A DNA stretch of 64,000 nucleotides from VAZQ01 sp035293945 (GTDB taxonomy: Bacteria > Pseudomonadota > Alphaproteobacteria > Rhizobiales > Xanthobacteraceae): assembly GCA_035293945.1 (NCBI GenBank), contig DATGLV010000025.1:1-64000 (forward strand). The letters are read 5' to 3'. Below, piece by piece: positions 41,621 through 50,211 of this stretch. The notes below the pieces were generated by a model, which was not told the DNA's origin, searched no databases, and saw only the letters and a program-made list of their open reading frames with translations. A program made the translations under genes and the position numbers. How positions within the stretch are numbered: position 1 is the first letter of the stretch; each line of letters opens with the position of its first letter.

Positions 41621-42607
41621 TCATACATTGGTTTCGCTGAACACGATGGTGCTGCCAAGGCGCTCGAAGCCGATCGTCACGTGCCGCAGTTCCGGAAGTG
41701 CCCGAACGATCGCCGGATGGCGGTCCGGCGGCGCGCACAGCAGCATGAAGCCGCCGCCGCCGGCACCGAGAATTTTTCCTCCGGTCGCACCGGCGGCGCG
41801 CGCCCGCGCGTACCAGCCATCGATCGCCTCCGAGCTTACTCCATCAGCCAGGCCGCGCTTGATCAACCAAGCCTCGTGCATGACTTCGCCGAGGCTTGTC
41901 GCATTGCCACGCTCGAAATCGCCGCGCAAGTGCTCCACCAATCCCAGCATCAGCTTCAGCGACTCCTGCCCGGCACCGGCATCGATATTGCTGCGCTGGC
42001 CCTGCAGAATGGCGGAGGCCTGTCGCCCGATGCCGGTATGAAACATGAGGAGCGACTTTTGGATTTCCTCGGCGAGCGCGCGCATATGGGTGAGCGGCAG
42101 GATCTCCACCGACTCGTCCGGGTTGAAGCGAAGGTAATTGAGGCCACCAAGCGCGCTCGCATATTGGTCCTGCTTTCCGATCGGCTCCCGCAATACGTCG
42201 ATCTCGATTTGACATGCTTGGGCGGCCAACCCGCGCCTCTCCACGTAACGGCCACAATAGGCGTGCAGCGCATTGAGCAAGCCTACGCAGAAGGCGCTCG
42301 ATGAGCCGAGCCCGGTTCCCTGCGAAGGAACATCGGCGATGGACGTGATCTCGATGCCGCCTGTGATGGCGAGCTTACCGAGCACCGCGCGCACGATCGG
42401 ATGGGCAACGTCGGGCGCGCTGGCGACGTCCTCGGTGCGCGAATAGCTGATGCGCAGCCTTTCGTCGAATTTCGTGTTGACGGTGACGTAGACGTAGCGA
42501 TTGATCGAAGTGCTGATCACCGCGCCGCCGTGGCGGCGATAGAATACCGCCATGTCGGTCCCCCCACCGACGAAGCTCACGCGCAACGGGGTGCGGCTGA
42601 TGATCAT
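41621..42607 (-). CDS. hddA: GHMP kinase, D-glycero-alpha-D-manno-heptose-7-phosphate kinase (HddA-like)
   Basis: A 328-residue GHMP kinase. It starts IISRTPLRVSFVGGGTDM, the HddA opening, with GTGLGSSSAF as ATP loop near residue 97 and GKILGAGGGGFML near residue 277. HddA phosphorylates heptose-7-phosphate at C1 with alpha stereochemistry, on the way to GDP-D,D-heptose. The GmhA isomerase and the phosphatase/guanylyltransferase needed for the other steps are in the same run (51.1 and 47.2 kb). It sits next to Fcl. Confidence 0.85.
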   Translation of the reverse strand: MIISRTPLRVSFVGGGTDMAVFYRRHGGAVISTSINRYVYVTVNTKFDERLRISYSRTEDVASAPDVAHPIVRAVLGKLAITGGIEITSIADVPSQGTGLGSSSAFCVGLLNALHAYCGRYVERRGLAAQACQIEIDVLREPIGKQDQYASALGGLNYLRFNPDESVEILPLTHMRALAEEIQKSLLMFHTGIGRQASAILQGQRSNIDAGAGQESLKLMLGLVEHLRGDFERGNATSLGEVMHEAWLIKRGLADGVSSEAIDGWYARARAAGATGGKILGAGGGGFMLLCAPPDRHPAIVRALPELRHVTIGFERLGSTIVFSETNV

Positions 42608-42644
42608 CTAGAGCGAGATTGCGAAAAGCTGGCCGAAAGTGCCA

Positions 42645-43604
42645 TCATCGCGGCACCCCAGCCGCGGTGGCGACAAAATCCGCATAGGTCGCCGCCAGTC
42701 CTTCCCGCAGGGGCGTCTTGGCGCGCCAGCCGAGCGCGGCGAGCTTCGAGACGTCGAGAAGCTTCTGGGGGGTGCCGTCGGGACGCGAGCTGTCGAACGA
42801 AAGCTCGCCCGTGTAGCCGACGATCTCGGCCACCAGGCGCGCGAATTCCGCAATCGTGACGTCCTCCCCGATGCCGACATTGAGAAACTCCTCGCCCGAA
42901 TAGTAATTCATCACGAAGACGCAGGCGTCGGCGAGGTCGTCGACCGCCAAAAATTCGCGACGCGAGGTGCCGGTGCCCCATACCGTCACCTTGGATGCCC
43001 GCGCAACCTTGGCCTCATGAAAGCGGCGGATGAGCGCCGCTGGGACGTGACTGTCCTCGGGGTGATAGTTGTCACCGGGTCCATAGAGGTTGGTCGGCAT
43101 GACGGCGACGTAGTCGGCGCCGCCCTGACGCCGATAAGCCTGGACGATCTTGATGCCGGCGATCTTCGCGACCGCGTACCATTGGTTAGTGGGTTCAAGC
43201 GGCCCGGTCAGCAGCATGTCCTCGGTCATCGGTTGCGGCGCGAGCTTGGGATAGATGCAGGAGGAGCCGAGAAACAACAGCTTCTTGACGTGCACCGCAA
43301 AGGCGCTGCGCATCACATTGAGCTCGATCTGCAGATTGTCGACGATGAAATCGGCCGGGTAGACGTTGTTGGCATGGATGCCGCCCACTTTGGCGGCTGC
43401 CAGGAATACCGCATCGGGCTTGTTGTCAGCAAACCAGCGCTCGACCTCGGACTGGCGCATCAGGTCGAGGCTGGCGCGATCAGCGGTCAGAATCCGGCAA
43501 TTCTCCCGCGCGAGTCGGCGCACGATCGCGGAGCCGACCATGCCTCTATGACCGGCGACAAACACCCGTTTACCCTCAAGGTCGAAGAGCTTGGCTTGAG
43601 TCAT
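42645..43604 (-). CDS. fcl: GDP-L-fucose synthase Fcl
   Basis: 319 residues from the ATG at 43604; the frame continues to 43646 but the family starts near here. VAGHRGMVGSAIVRRL binds NADP; LAAAKVGGI, SSCIYPK and the catalytic NQWYAVAKIAG (Tyr and Lys) match GDP-4-keto-6-deoxymannose 3,5-epimerase-4-reductase. It makes GDP-L-fucose from the Gmd product. The gap to gmd contains the intergenic repeat copy B. Confidence 0.94.
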   Translation of the reverse strand: MTQAKLFDLEGKRVFVAGHRGMVGSAIVRRLARENCRILTADRASLDLMRQSEVERWFADNKPDAVFLAAAKVGGIHANNVYPADFIVDNLQIELNVMRSAFAVHVKKLLFLGSSCIYPKLAPQPMTEDMLLTGPLEPTNQWYAVAKIAGIKIVQAYRRQGGADYVAVMPTNLYGPGDNYHPEDSHVPAALIRRFHEAKVARASKVTVWGTGTSRREFLAVDDLADACVFVMNYYSGEEFLNVGIGEDVTIAEFARLVAEIVGYTGELSFDSSRPDGTPQKLLDVSKLAALGWRAKTPLREGLAATYADFVATAAGVPR

Positions 43605-43740
43605 GTTCGGCCGGTTGAATGCGGCAGGCTTCCGCTGTCGAGACACCGATTTTAAGCTTCCGCAGCGCCTGCCACAGCTCAGATCAGAAACTTCAAATCC
43701 AAAAGCGTGACGAAATCATTTGGGCTATTTCCCCCTTCGC

Positions 43741-43791
43741 TCGAAGCTCTTGTCAAAGGTGATGTATCACGAACCTCGGAAGCGGGGCTAA
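43741..43791. repeat. Intergenic inverted-repeat element, copy B
   Basis: The core at 43761-43781 agrees with copy A (21830-21850) at 19 of 21 positions, including all of GATGTATCACGA. To the right, CGGAAGCGGGGCTA is the imperfect complement of the left flank of copy A. The left arm is decayed, so the hairpin is weaker. It lies between gmd and fcl. Confidence 0.6.
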
Positions 43792-44858
43792 TCGTCACGG
43801 TTGCGACGAAGGCTTTCATTGCGAACCGTCGCGAGATCGGCTTGGACCATCTCGCGCACGAGCGCGTCGAATGAAATCTTGTGCTTCCAGCCGAGCTTGG
43901 CACGCGCCTTGGATGGATCTCCGCACAAGTGATCCACCTCGGTCGGCCGGAAGTAGCGCGGATCGATCTCGACCAGGATGCGCCCGGTGTCGGGCTCCAC
44001 GCCTTTTTCGTCGCGGCCGGATCCATGCCATTCGATCCGCCGCCCCGCATGGGCGAATGCCTTCTCGACGAATTCGCGCACCGAATGGGCCTCTCCGGTC
44101 GCCAGCACATAATCGTCCGGCTCCGCCTGTTGCAGAATAAGCCACATGCCCTCGACGAAATCTCGCGCGTGTCCCCAATCGCGCTTGGCATCAAGATTGC
44201 CGAGATAGAGTTTCGGCTGCATGCCATGCACAATGGCAGCGACCGCACGGGTAATCTTGCGAGTAACGAAGGTCTCACCGCGCGTGGGCCCTTCATGATT
44301 GAACAGGATGCCGTTGGAGGCGTGAATGCCGTGCGCCTCGCGATAATTCACCGTCATCCAGTAGCCATAGAGCTTGGCGGCCGCATAAGGCGAACGCGGA
44401 TAGAACGGCGTCGTCTCGCGCTGCGGCACCTCCATCGCCTTGCCGAAGAGCTCCGAGGTCGAAGCCTGATAGAAGCGGACCTCCTTTTCCATGCGCAGGA
44501 TGCGGATCGCTTCCAAGAGACGAAGCGTGCCAAGTGCATCCGCGTTGGCAGTGTATTCCGGTGTCTCGAACGAGACCTGCACATGGCTCTGAGCGGCAAG
44601 ATTGTAGATCTCGGTCGGCCGCACGTCCTGCACGATGCGAATGAGATTGGTCGCGTCTGTCATATCGCCGTAGTGCAGGAAAAAGCGGACATTTCCTTCG
44701 TGCGGGTCATGGTAGAGGTGATCCACGCGCTCAGTATTGAAAGAGGACGAGCGCCGCTTGACACCGTGCACCACATAGCCCTTGCCGAGCAGAAGCTCGG
44801 CCAGATAGGCGCCATCCTGCCCCGTCACGCCGGTGATGAATGCCACACGTTCACTCAT
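43788..44858 (-). CDS. gmd: GDP-mannose 4,6-dehydratase Gmd
   Basis: A 356-residue extended SDR closely following the Gmd pattern: ITGVTGQDGAYLAELL, RRSSSFNTERVDHLY, YQASTSELFG, PRSPYAAAKLYGYW (catalytic Tyr/Lys) and NGILFNHEGPTRGETFVTRKI. It turns GDP-mannose into GDP-4-keto-6-deoxymannose. ManC upstream in the pathway and Fcl downstream are both in the window. Confidence 0.96.
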   Translation of the reverse strand: MSERVAFITGVTGQDGAYLAELLLGKGYVVHGVKRRSSSFNTERVDHLYHDPHEGNVRFFLHYGDMTDATNLIRIVQDVRPTEIYNLAAQSHVQVSFETPEYTANADALGTLRLLEAIRILRMEKEVRFYQASTSELFGKAMEVPQRETTPFYPRSPYAAAKLYGYWMTVNYREAHGIHASNGILFNHEGPTRGETFVTRKITRAVAAIVHGMQPKLYLGNLDAKRDWGHARDFVEGMWLILQQAEPDDYVLATGEAHSVREFVEKAFAHAGRRIEWHGSGRDEKGVEPDTGRILVEIDPRYFRPTEVDHLCGDPSKARAKLGWKHKISFDALVREMVQADLATVRNESLRRNRDD

Positions 44859-44969
44859 GCCCGCTGATTTTCGCCCCTGTTCGCGCCGTCCCCAGCCGCT
44901 TTGGTCGATAGCGCGCGCTCCCTACTGCTTTCATGACACGAACGTCAATCTCGAATCCGGAGCGCGCCG

Positions 44970-46130
44970 TTAGCGTGGCGGGTGGAGACGTTCTGCGTCG
45001 GGGCCGGTCCCTGCCCCGAGCAGAGACCGGTAGAGAGCGGCAAAAACACCCTTCACGGCCGCAACCGTGAAGTGCTCCATGAAGCGAGCGCGAGCGGCCG
45101 CGCCGAGCCGTAGCCGCAGCGCCGCGTCGCTAGCAAGATCCGCCAGGGCCCGCGCCGCGGCCTCCACATCCCCGAGGGGGACCAGGAGACCTTCCCGTCC
45201 CTGGCCCACGACTTCCCGGCAGCCCGGAACGTCAGTCGCCAAGATCGGCCTGCCGGCGGCTGCGGCTTCCACCAAGCTCTTGGGCAAGCCTTCTCGAGCC
45301 GACAGCAACATGGCGACATGATGTTCGCGGTAAACGGCCGCCGCATCGCGAGTGGTCCCGTGCCAGCGAATGCCGGGCTCTGCGGCCCAGGCTTGCAGGT
45401 CCGTCTCCGTGTAGGAAGTGCGGTTGGACGGGTCCGGCGCGCCATAGAGGCCGAGCTCGATCGGAGCTCCGAGCGCGCGGGCACGCTGGACGGCCGCCAC
45501 AGCCTCGGCAATCCCCTTGGGCTTGATCATCCGGGACAGCAAGGCGACTTTGACCGGTGGCGCCGGCGGCTCGGGGCTGCATGGGAAAGCTTGTGGGTCA
45601 ACCCCGGCTCCTCCCACCAGAACCACCTTCGGGCCGTGGGGATCAAGGCCGAGCTCGCATGGGTCTTCGGCGTTCTCGAACACGCATATTGTTCCGGGGC
45701 GCCCAACAAGGTAGCCAAGCATCCGGCGCACGACGGCGCGGAGTACGACCGCCGCAACGCCGCTCTCGATCCACACAAAGCCGAGGCCGGTTACCGACAG
45801 GACGACCCGTCTCGCGCCCGCCAGCTGCGCAGCCAACCCGCCAATGACGGCCATGGGAAGCGAAATGCAATGCACGATCAATGGCCGTTCGGTGCGGATA
45901 ATCCGCGCCATCTCCACGAGACCCTTCAGCAACGCCAGCGGGTTGATGCTTCCGCGCCGACTTTGCAGCGGGATCAGCCCATAGCCTTCGCTGCGGATGG
46001 CTGCGGCATGGCGATTGACGCGGGTCGCGACCACGACCTCCAATCCGCACGCGCACGCAGCCTGTGCCATGGGCCGAAAATGCGACACGAAGGCCCAGTC
46101 CTCCGGCGCAAAGTACAGAACCTTCGGCAT
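44970..46130 (-). CDS. Family 4 glycosyltransferase
   Basis: A 386-residue GT-B enzyme. The C-terminal half has LLSRMIKPKGIAEAV, and the GT4 donor motif EGLPKSLVEAAAAGRPILATDV with the E-x7-E type spacing. It opens VLYFAPEDWAFVSHFRPMA, as in PglA/WcaI-like O-chain transferases acting on undecaprenyl-linked acceptors. Donor and linkage cannot be read. The next gene upstream in the run is a GT2 gene, 24 bases away. Confidence 0.9.
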   Translation of the reverse strand: MPKVLYFAPEDWAFVSHFRPMAQAACACGLEVVVATRVNRHAAAIRSEGYGLIPLQSRRGSINPLALLKGLVEMARIIRTERPLIVHCISLPMAVIGGLAAQLAGARRVVLSVTGLGFVWIESGVAAVVLRAVVRRMLGYLVGRPGTICVFENAEDPCELGLDPHGPKVVLVGGAGVDPQAFPCSPEPPAPPVKVALLSRMIKPKGIAEAVAAVQRARALGAPIELGLYGAPDPSNRTSYTETDLQAWAAEPGIRWHGTTRDAAAVYREHHVAMLLSAREGLPKSLVEAAAAGRPILATDVPGCREVVGQGREGLLVPLGDVEAAARALADLASDAALRLRLGAAARARFMEHFTVAAVKGVFAALYRSLLGAGTGPDAERLHPPR

Positions 46131-46154
46131 CGCCGCTCCAAGGATTCCCTTTGG

Positions 46155-47120
46155 CTAAACGCGGCCATTCGCGCGGAGCTGGCCTTCCTTCAGCTCACCG
46201 CGATCAATCCGTCGCGCGCGCGTCTTGATGAGCAGCCAGAAGAACAGATTGTTGAACCACGATTCGGGAAGCATTTTTGCGGCAGCGAGCAATCCCACCG
46301 CCGCACCGGCGGAAATCTTCGCAGGCGCCGCCCGAGTTGCCCGCCAAAGACGAACCAGGGCGGCAATCCGGTAGAGATCGGCGTGCTTGGTGCGGATGCG
46401 CCGCCAAAGGGTCCCATGCATCCGTGTCGCATGGCTCATCAGCATCCCGTCGAAACGGACCGAATAGATGAAGAGCGGCTTGGCGAGCTCGATGCCACGA
46501 AACCCCGACCGCGAAAGCCGAATGTTGAACTCCCAATCCTCCGTGCCGTCCCGCATGGTCTCGTCGTATCCGCCGGCCGCCTGCCAGGCCGACTTGCGGA
46601 TCAATAGGCAATACGGCAGCTGGTTGAGGAACAGCTGGTCGAAAGGGTTGAGATGGCGCTGCAACACGCCGGCCACGGCACCGGCAACGCGCATGTGCGT
46701 AAACACAAACCCGACGTCAGCGGGTGCCGCTTCCAATATCGACACTGTTTCGGCCAGGAAGGACGGCTCCAGCCTGTCGTCGCAATCAAGCGGCAGGATC
46801 AGCTCGGCTCGGGCCTCGGCAAAGCCGCGGTTGCGGGCGCCCGGCAAATAACGATTCTCCTGATGCACCACGCGGACGGCGTGATCGAGCTGCCTGAGCT
46901 TCTCCTGGGTTGCAGCCTCGGTGGAGCCGTCGTCGATCACGATGGTCTCGAAATCCCGAAAGGTCTGCGCATCGAGACTGGCCATGAGACCGTCGAGAAA
47001 ACGACCGCCATTGTGGCAGGGAACGATGATGCTTACACGCGGGGCTGCCACGGTGGGTCTGATCTCGCCAAAGATTAAGCGACCGGCCGATGACGCCGGG
47101 GTGGCTGCATAGTACCGCAT
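46155..47120 (-). CDS. Family 2 glycosyltransferase
   Basis: About 321 residues from the ATG at 47120; a TTG at 47183 overlapping the upstream stop would add 21 residues. SIIVPCHNGGRFLDGLM opens the GT-A fold, VIDDGS binds the nucleotide, LPLDCDDRLEPSF holds the DxD-type metal site, and TEDWEFNIRLSR is the catalytic ED motif. It probably adds a sugar to the O-chain; donor unknown. Hydrophobic segments near the C-terminus suggest membrane contact. Confidence 0.88.
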   Translation of the reverse strand: MRYYAATPASSAGRLIFGEIRPTVAAPRVSIIVPCHNGGRFLDGLMASLDAQTFRDFETIVIDDGSTEAATQEKLRQLDHAVRVVHQENRYLPGARNRGFAEARAELILPLDCDDRLEPSFLAETVSILEAAPADVGFVFTHMRVAGAVAGVLQRHLNPFDQLFLNQLPYCLLIRKSAWQAAGGYDETMRDGTEDWEFNIRLSRSGFRGIELAKPLFIYSVRFDGMLMSHATRMHGTLWRRIRTKHADLYRIAALVRLWRATRAAPAKISAGAAVGLLAAAKMLPESWFNNLFFWLLIKTRARRIDRGELKEGQLRANGRV

Positions 47121-47179
47121 GTCGGGCGAGATTTGGAGTTCGCAACGCTGCCTGCTGGCGGCGCGGCGCCGGGTGTCAA

Positions 47180-49102
47180 TCAAGCACCCTGCTTGGGTTC
47201 AACGATCAGGTCAGCCGCCGCCCGCTGCGCGTCGACTGCAGGCCACTCGTCCTCGACGCGCTGTTGCCACAACGCCTCGACGACCGCCTGATCGAGCTTT
47301 TTCCAGGCGTAGAAGGCCCGGAACCGCTCTTGCTGCAGATCCGGCGGCACCGCAACGAAGACGGTCAGGTCGAGCAGGTCGCGCAGGCTCGCATGCGCCG
47401 CGAAGCCGCCATCGAGCAGGACCACGGATTGTCCCGCCCCATCGTAGCGTACGGCCTCTCCTCGACCCCGGGTTGCAGCATCATAGCCGGGCGCATGAAC
47501 GCTTTCGCCTGCCCGCAAGGCAGCTAGCAAAGCTGGCAGCGCCTCGACCCGATTACGCATCTCGGCGGTTGCGCCTTGCGGACGCTCGATTGCCGGCATG
47601 ATCCAGTCGTCGAGCCGCACATGCAGGCTGGTGATGCCCTCCTCTTTCAGGCAACGCAGGACCGCATGCGCGACCACGCTTTTGCCCGCCCGAGCGCGCC
47701 CGCTCACTGCAACGAGGACGGGCTGGCGGCCGCGCTGCAGGATACGGCGGATTTCGGCCGTGATTGGCGCCGCCAAATCCCGATAGCCGAGGCCGAAATC
47801 GATCGCCTCCACCACACTCGTGAACATCAGATCGGGCACAGGCGGCTGGCCGGATTCACGCAGGTAGCGATCATGATCGCGGCAGCCATAGCCGGTGCGC
47901 ACCCCATAGGCCCAAATGCCGATGCCGCGCGCTGCGCCGATGTCACGCAAGCTGTCGCCGACGAGCATCGAGCGCGAGCGAGCGATCGGCAGATCGGCAA
48001 GCGCCCGGCGCAGCAGCAGCGTTCCCGGCTTGCGGCATTCGCAGCGAACCTTCAGGGCCGCAATCTCGCCCGCAAAGCCGGCAACCGGGTAATGTGGACA
48101 GGTGTAGATCCTGTCGAGGACACCGCCATCCTCGGCAAGCAATGCTTCGAGGCGGCCGAGGATGTGATCCAAGCCCGCGAACGTCACCAGCCCCTTGGCG
48201 ACCTGCGGCCGGTTGGTGACCGCGACCGTCAACAAGCCTGCGTCCTGCGCCCGTCGCAAGGCGGCTCCGGCTCCGGAAATGACCTTTACGTCATCGGGCG
48301 CAACCACGCCCGGATCACCCGGCTCTTCGTTCAGGACGCCGTCACAGTCGAGGAAGACGGCCCCTCGCAAGTGCCTGCTGTTGCGCAGGGAAACGATGCC
48401 CGCAACAAGGTCGCGCTCGGCCTGCGCATGCCGCGTCGGACTGCCGATGTCGCGCAGATATTCGGGCGTGTTGTAGACCGCGATGGGTGCGCCGCCGGCG
48501 ATGAGGCGCGGCAGGACATCGTTGATCATGTCCGCTTTCACTGATGGCGCAAGCCTCGCGAAGAAATCCGGTGACGCCAGGTAGAGGCCGGCCGGCACCA
48601 GATTGCGATGATCGTGCAGGCGCGGTGCCTCGCGCGGGAGAATTTCTTGCGCCAAGCCATCACGCTCGACAAGTAGATCCGAGCTGCGCGGATGATCGTT
48701 GGGATGCGCGACCACGGTCAGGGCGGCGCCCATGCGGCGATGAAATTCCCACAGCGGCGCGAGCGCCATATCGAACAGCATGTCGCCGTAAACAATCAAG
48801 GTTTCTTCGTCCGCCGGAGGAAGCGCAGTGAGGCAGCCGGCGGTTCCCAGCGGCTCCGCCTCGACAACCACGTGCAGGTCGAGTCCGAGCGCGACGGCCT
48901 CGAGTGCGAGCGCCGGGCGCAGTCGTTCGCCCAGATGGCCGGCGAGCACGGACAGCCGCTCCACGCCTTCGCGCCGCAGCACCCGCATCTGGCGAAAGAT
49001 GATGGGCACACCGGCAACCGGCAGCAACGTCTTAGGGATGCGATCGTGCGTCATGCTGGCTGCACGCGTCCCCAGTCCTCCGGCGATTATGGCGGCATGC
49101 AT
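47180..49102 (-). CDS. Three-domain protein: sugar nucleotidyltransferase + HAD phosphatase (GmhB-like) + P-loop kinase
   Basis: 640 residues from the ATG at 49102, four bases after the upstream epimerase stop. Residues 1-235: nucleotidyltransferase with IIAGGLGTRAAS and IPKTLLPVAG, like HddC heptose-1-phosphate guanylyltransferase. Residues 245-435: HAD-IIIA phosphatase with FLDCDGVLNEE (Asp252, Asp254), a Cys/His zinc loop (Cys335, His337, Cys354, Cys356) and LVGDSLRDI, as in GmhB. Residues 450-640: P-loop kinase with Walker A GRARAGKS (468-475) and RLDDW, uridine-kinase-like. The first two would supply the last steps of GDP-heptose synthesis with GmhA and HddA. The kinase substrate is unknown. 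Confidence 0.85.
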   Translation of the reverse strand: MHAAIIAGGLGTRAASMTHDRIPKTLLPVAGVPIIFRQMRVLRREGVERLSVLAGHLGERLRPALALEAVALGLDLHVVVEAEPLGTAGCLTALPPADEETLIVYGDMLFDMALAPLWEFHRRMGAALTVVAHPNDHPRSSDLLVERDGLAQEILPREAPRLHDHRNLVPAGLYLASPDFFARLAPSVKADMINDVLPRLIAGGAPIAVYNTPEYLRDIGSPTRHAQAERDLVAGIVSLRNSRHLRGAVFLDCDGVLNEEPGDPGVVAPDDVKVISGAGAALRRAQDAGLLTVAVTNRPQVAKGLVTFAGLDHILGRLEALLAEDGGVLDRIYTCPHYPVAGFAGEIAALKVRCECRKPGTLLLRRALADLPIARSRSMLVGDSLRDIGAARGIGIWAYGVRTGYGCRDHDRYLRESGQPPVPDLMFTSVVEAIDFGLGYRDLAAPITAEIRRILQRGRQPVLVAVSGRARAGKSVVAHAVLRCLKEEGITSLHVRLDDWIMPAIERPQGATAEMRNRVEALPALLAALRAGESVHAPGYDAATRGRGEAVRYDGAGQSVVLLDGGFAAHASLRDLLDLTVFVAVPPDLQQERFRAFYAWKKLDQAVVEALWQQRVEDEWPAVDAQRAAADLIVEPKQGA

Positions 49103-49106
49103 GCGG

Positions 49107-50051
49107 TCAAAAGCCGTTGGCAAGAATACGCTCGACTGCATAGCGCACCGCCTCAGTCGAGTGGCGCTGCGGCTGCCAACCCAAAGCCTGCAGCCGAGAG
49201 GTGTCGTAGCGGAAGCGCGGAACGTCACCAGGCCAACCCCGGTCACCGCCCGTATAGACGATACGGGTAGATGGCCGGCCGGCGGCGGCGACCACGATCT
49301 CCGCAATCTCGCGCACCGACGTCGTCCCCATCCCGGCAGCGTGGTAGACGGTATGCACTCCCGCCGACTTGTCCCAGGCGAGCAGAATCGCATCGATGAG
49401 ATCGCCGACGTAAAGGTAGGGCTTGGACTGGTTGCCGTCGCCAAGAACCTCCAGCCGCATCGGATCGGCTTCGAGCTTGCGCAAGAAATCAAAGATCACG
49501 CCGTGGGTTGCACGTTCGCCGACCACGTTGGGGAAGCGCAGGATGACCGCGTGGCCCCCGAACGTGTGGGCGAATACGGAGACATAGGCCTCGGCCGCGA
49601 GCTTGCTCGCGCCGTAAAACGAGATCGGCGCAAGCGGGGCGAAATTCTCGTGTAGGACCGCGTCAGTCTCGCCAAACACGGCCGAAGTGCTGGCAAAGAA
49701 CAGCCGCTTCACGCCGTGCCCACGCATCGCCTCCAGGACGGCCACCGTGGTCAGCTGGTTGAGCTCCAGGTCGAGCCGGAAATCGCCGCTGCCGGCCGCG
49801 ATGTCGGAATTCGCCGCCAGATGAAATACCGCATCGAACCCGGCATCGCCGAACAAGGTCCCGAGCGCGCCACGGTCAAGCACGTCAAGCTCAAGAAAGC
49901 GGAAACCCGGCGAGGCCGTAAGTAGCGCAATGTTGCGCCGCCGCCCAAGCCGCAGGTTGTCGACGCACCACACCTGCGCCCCGCGTCCGAGCAGACGCTC
50001 GCAGAGATGACTGCCAATGAACCCGGCGCCGCCGGTGATAAGAACCCGCAT
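49107..50051 (-). CDS. NAD-dependent sugar-nucleotide epimerase/dehydratase
   Basis: A 314-residue extended SDR: VLITGGAGFIGSHL, LAANSDIA, ASTSAVFGE and the catalytic SFYGASKLAAE (Tyr, Lys). It modifies an NDP-sugar, but the subfamily is not clear: it is neither typical GalE nor Gmd. The gene directly downstream is the three-domain heptose protein (4-base gap), so an activated heptose or its derivative is one possible substrate. Confidence 0.85.
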   Translation of the reverse strand: MRVLITGGAGFIGSHLCERLLGRGAQVWCVDNLRLGRRRNIALLTASPGFRFLELDVLDRGALGTLFGDAGFDAVFHLAANSDIAAGSGDFRLDLELNQLTTVAVLEAMRGHGVKRLFFASTSAVFGETDAVLHENFAPLAPISFYGASKLAAEAYVSVFAHTFGGHAVILRFPNVVGERATHGVIFDFLRKLEADPMRLEVLGDGNQSKPYLYVGDLIDAILLAWDKSAGVHTVYHAAGMGTTSVREIAEIVVAAAGRPSTRIVYTGGDRGWPGDVPRFRYDTSRLQALGWQPQRHSTEAVRYAVERILANGF

Positions 50052-50211
50052 TTCGCTACATCAACATCACTGCATCATGGACTTCGTCCGCACGGGCACA
50101 CCCGGCGCGTCGCAAGTAAGGGCGCGAAGCCGGCCGCCGCCCGGGCCGGCACTCGTCCCGCAACAAGATCATCGCGTCAAGAAGGCAATGGCCGGGTGCT
50201 GGCAAGGGTCT

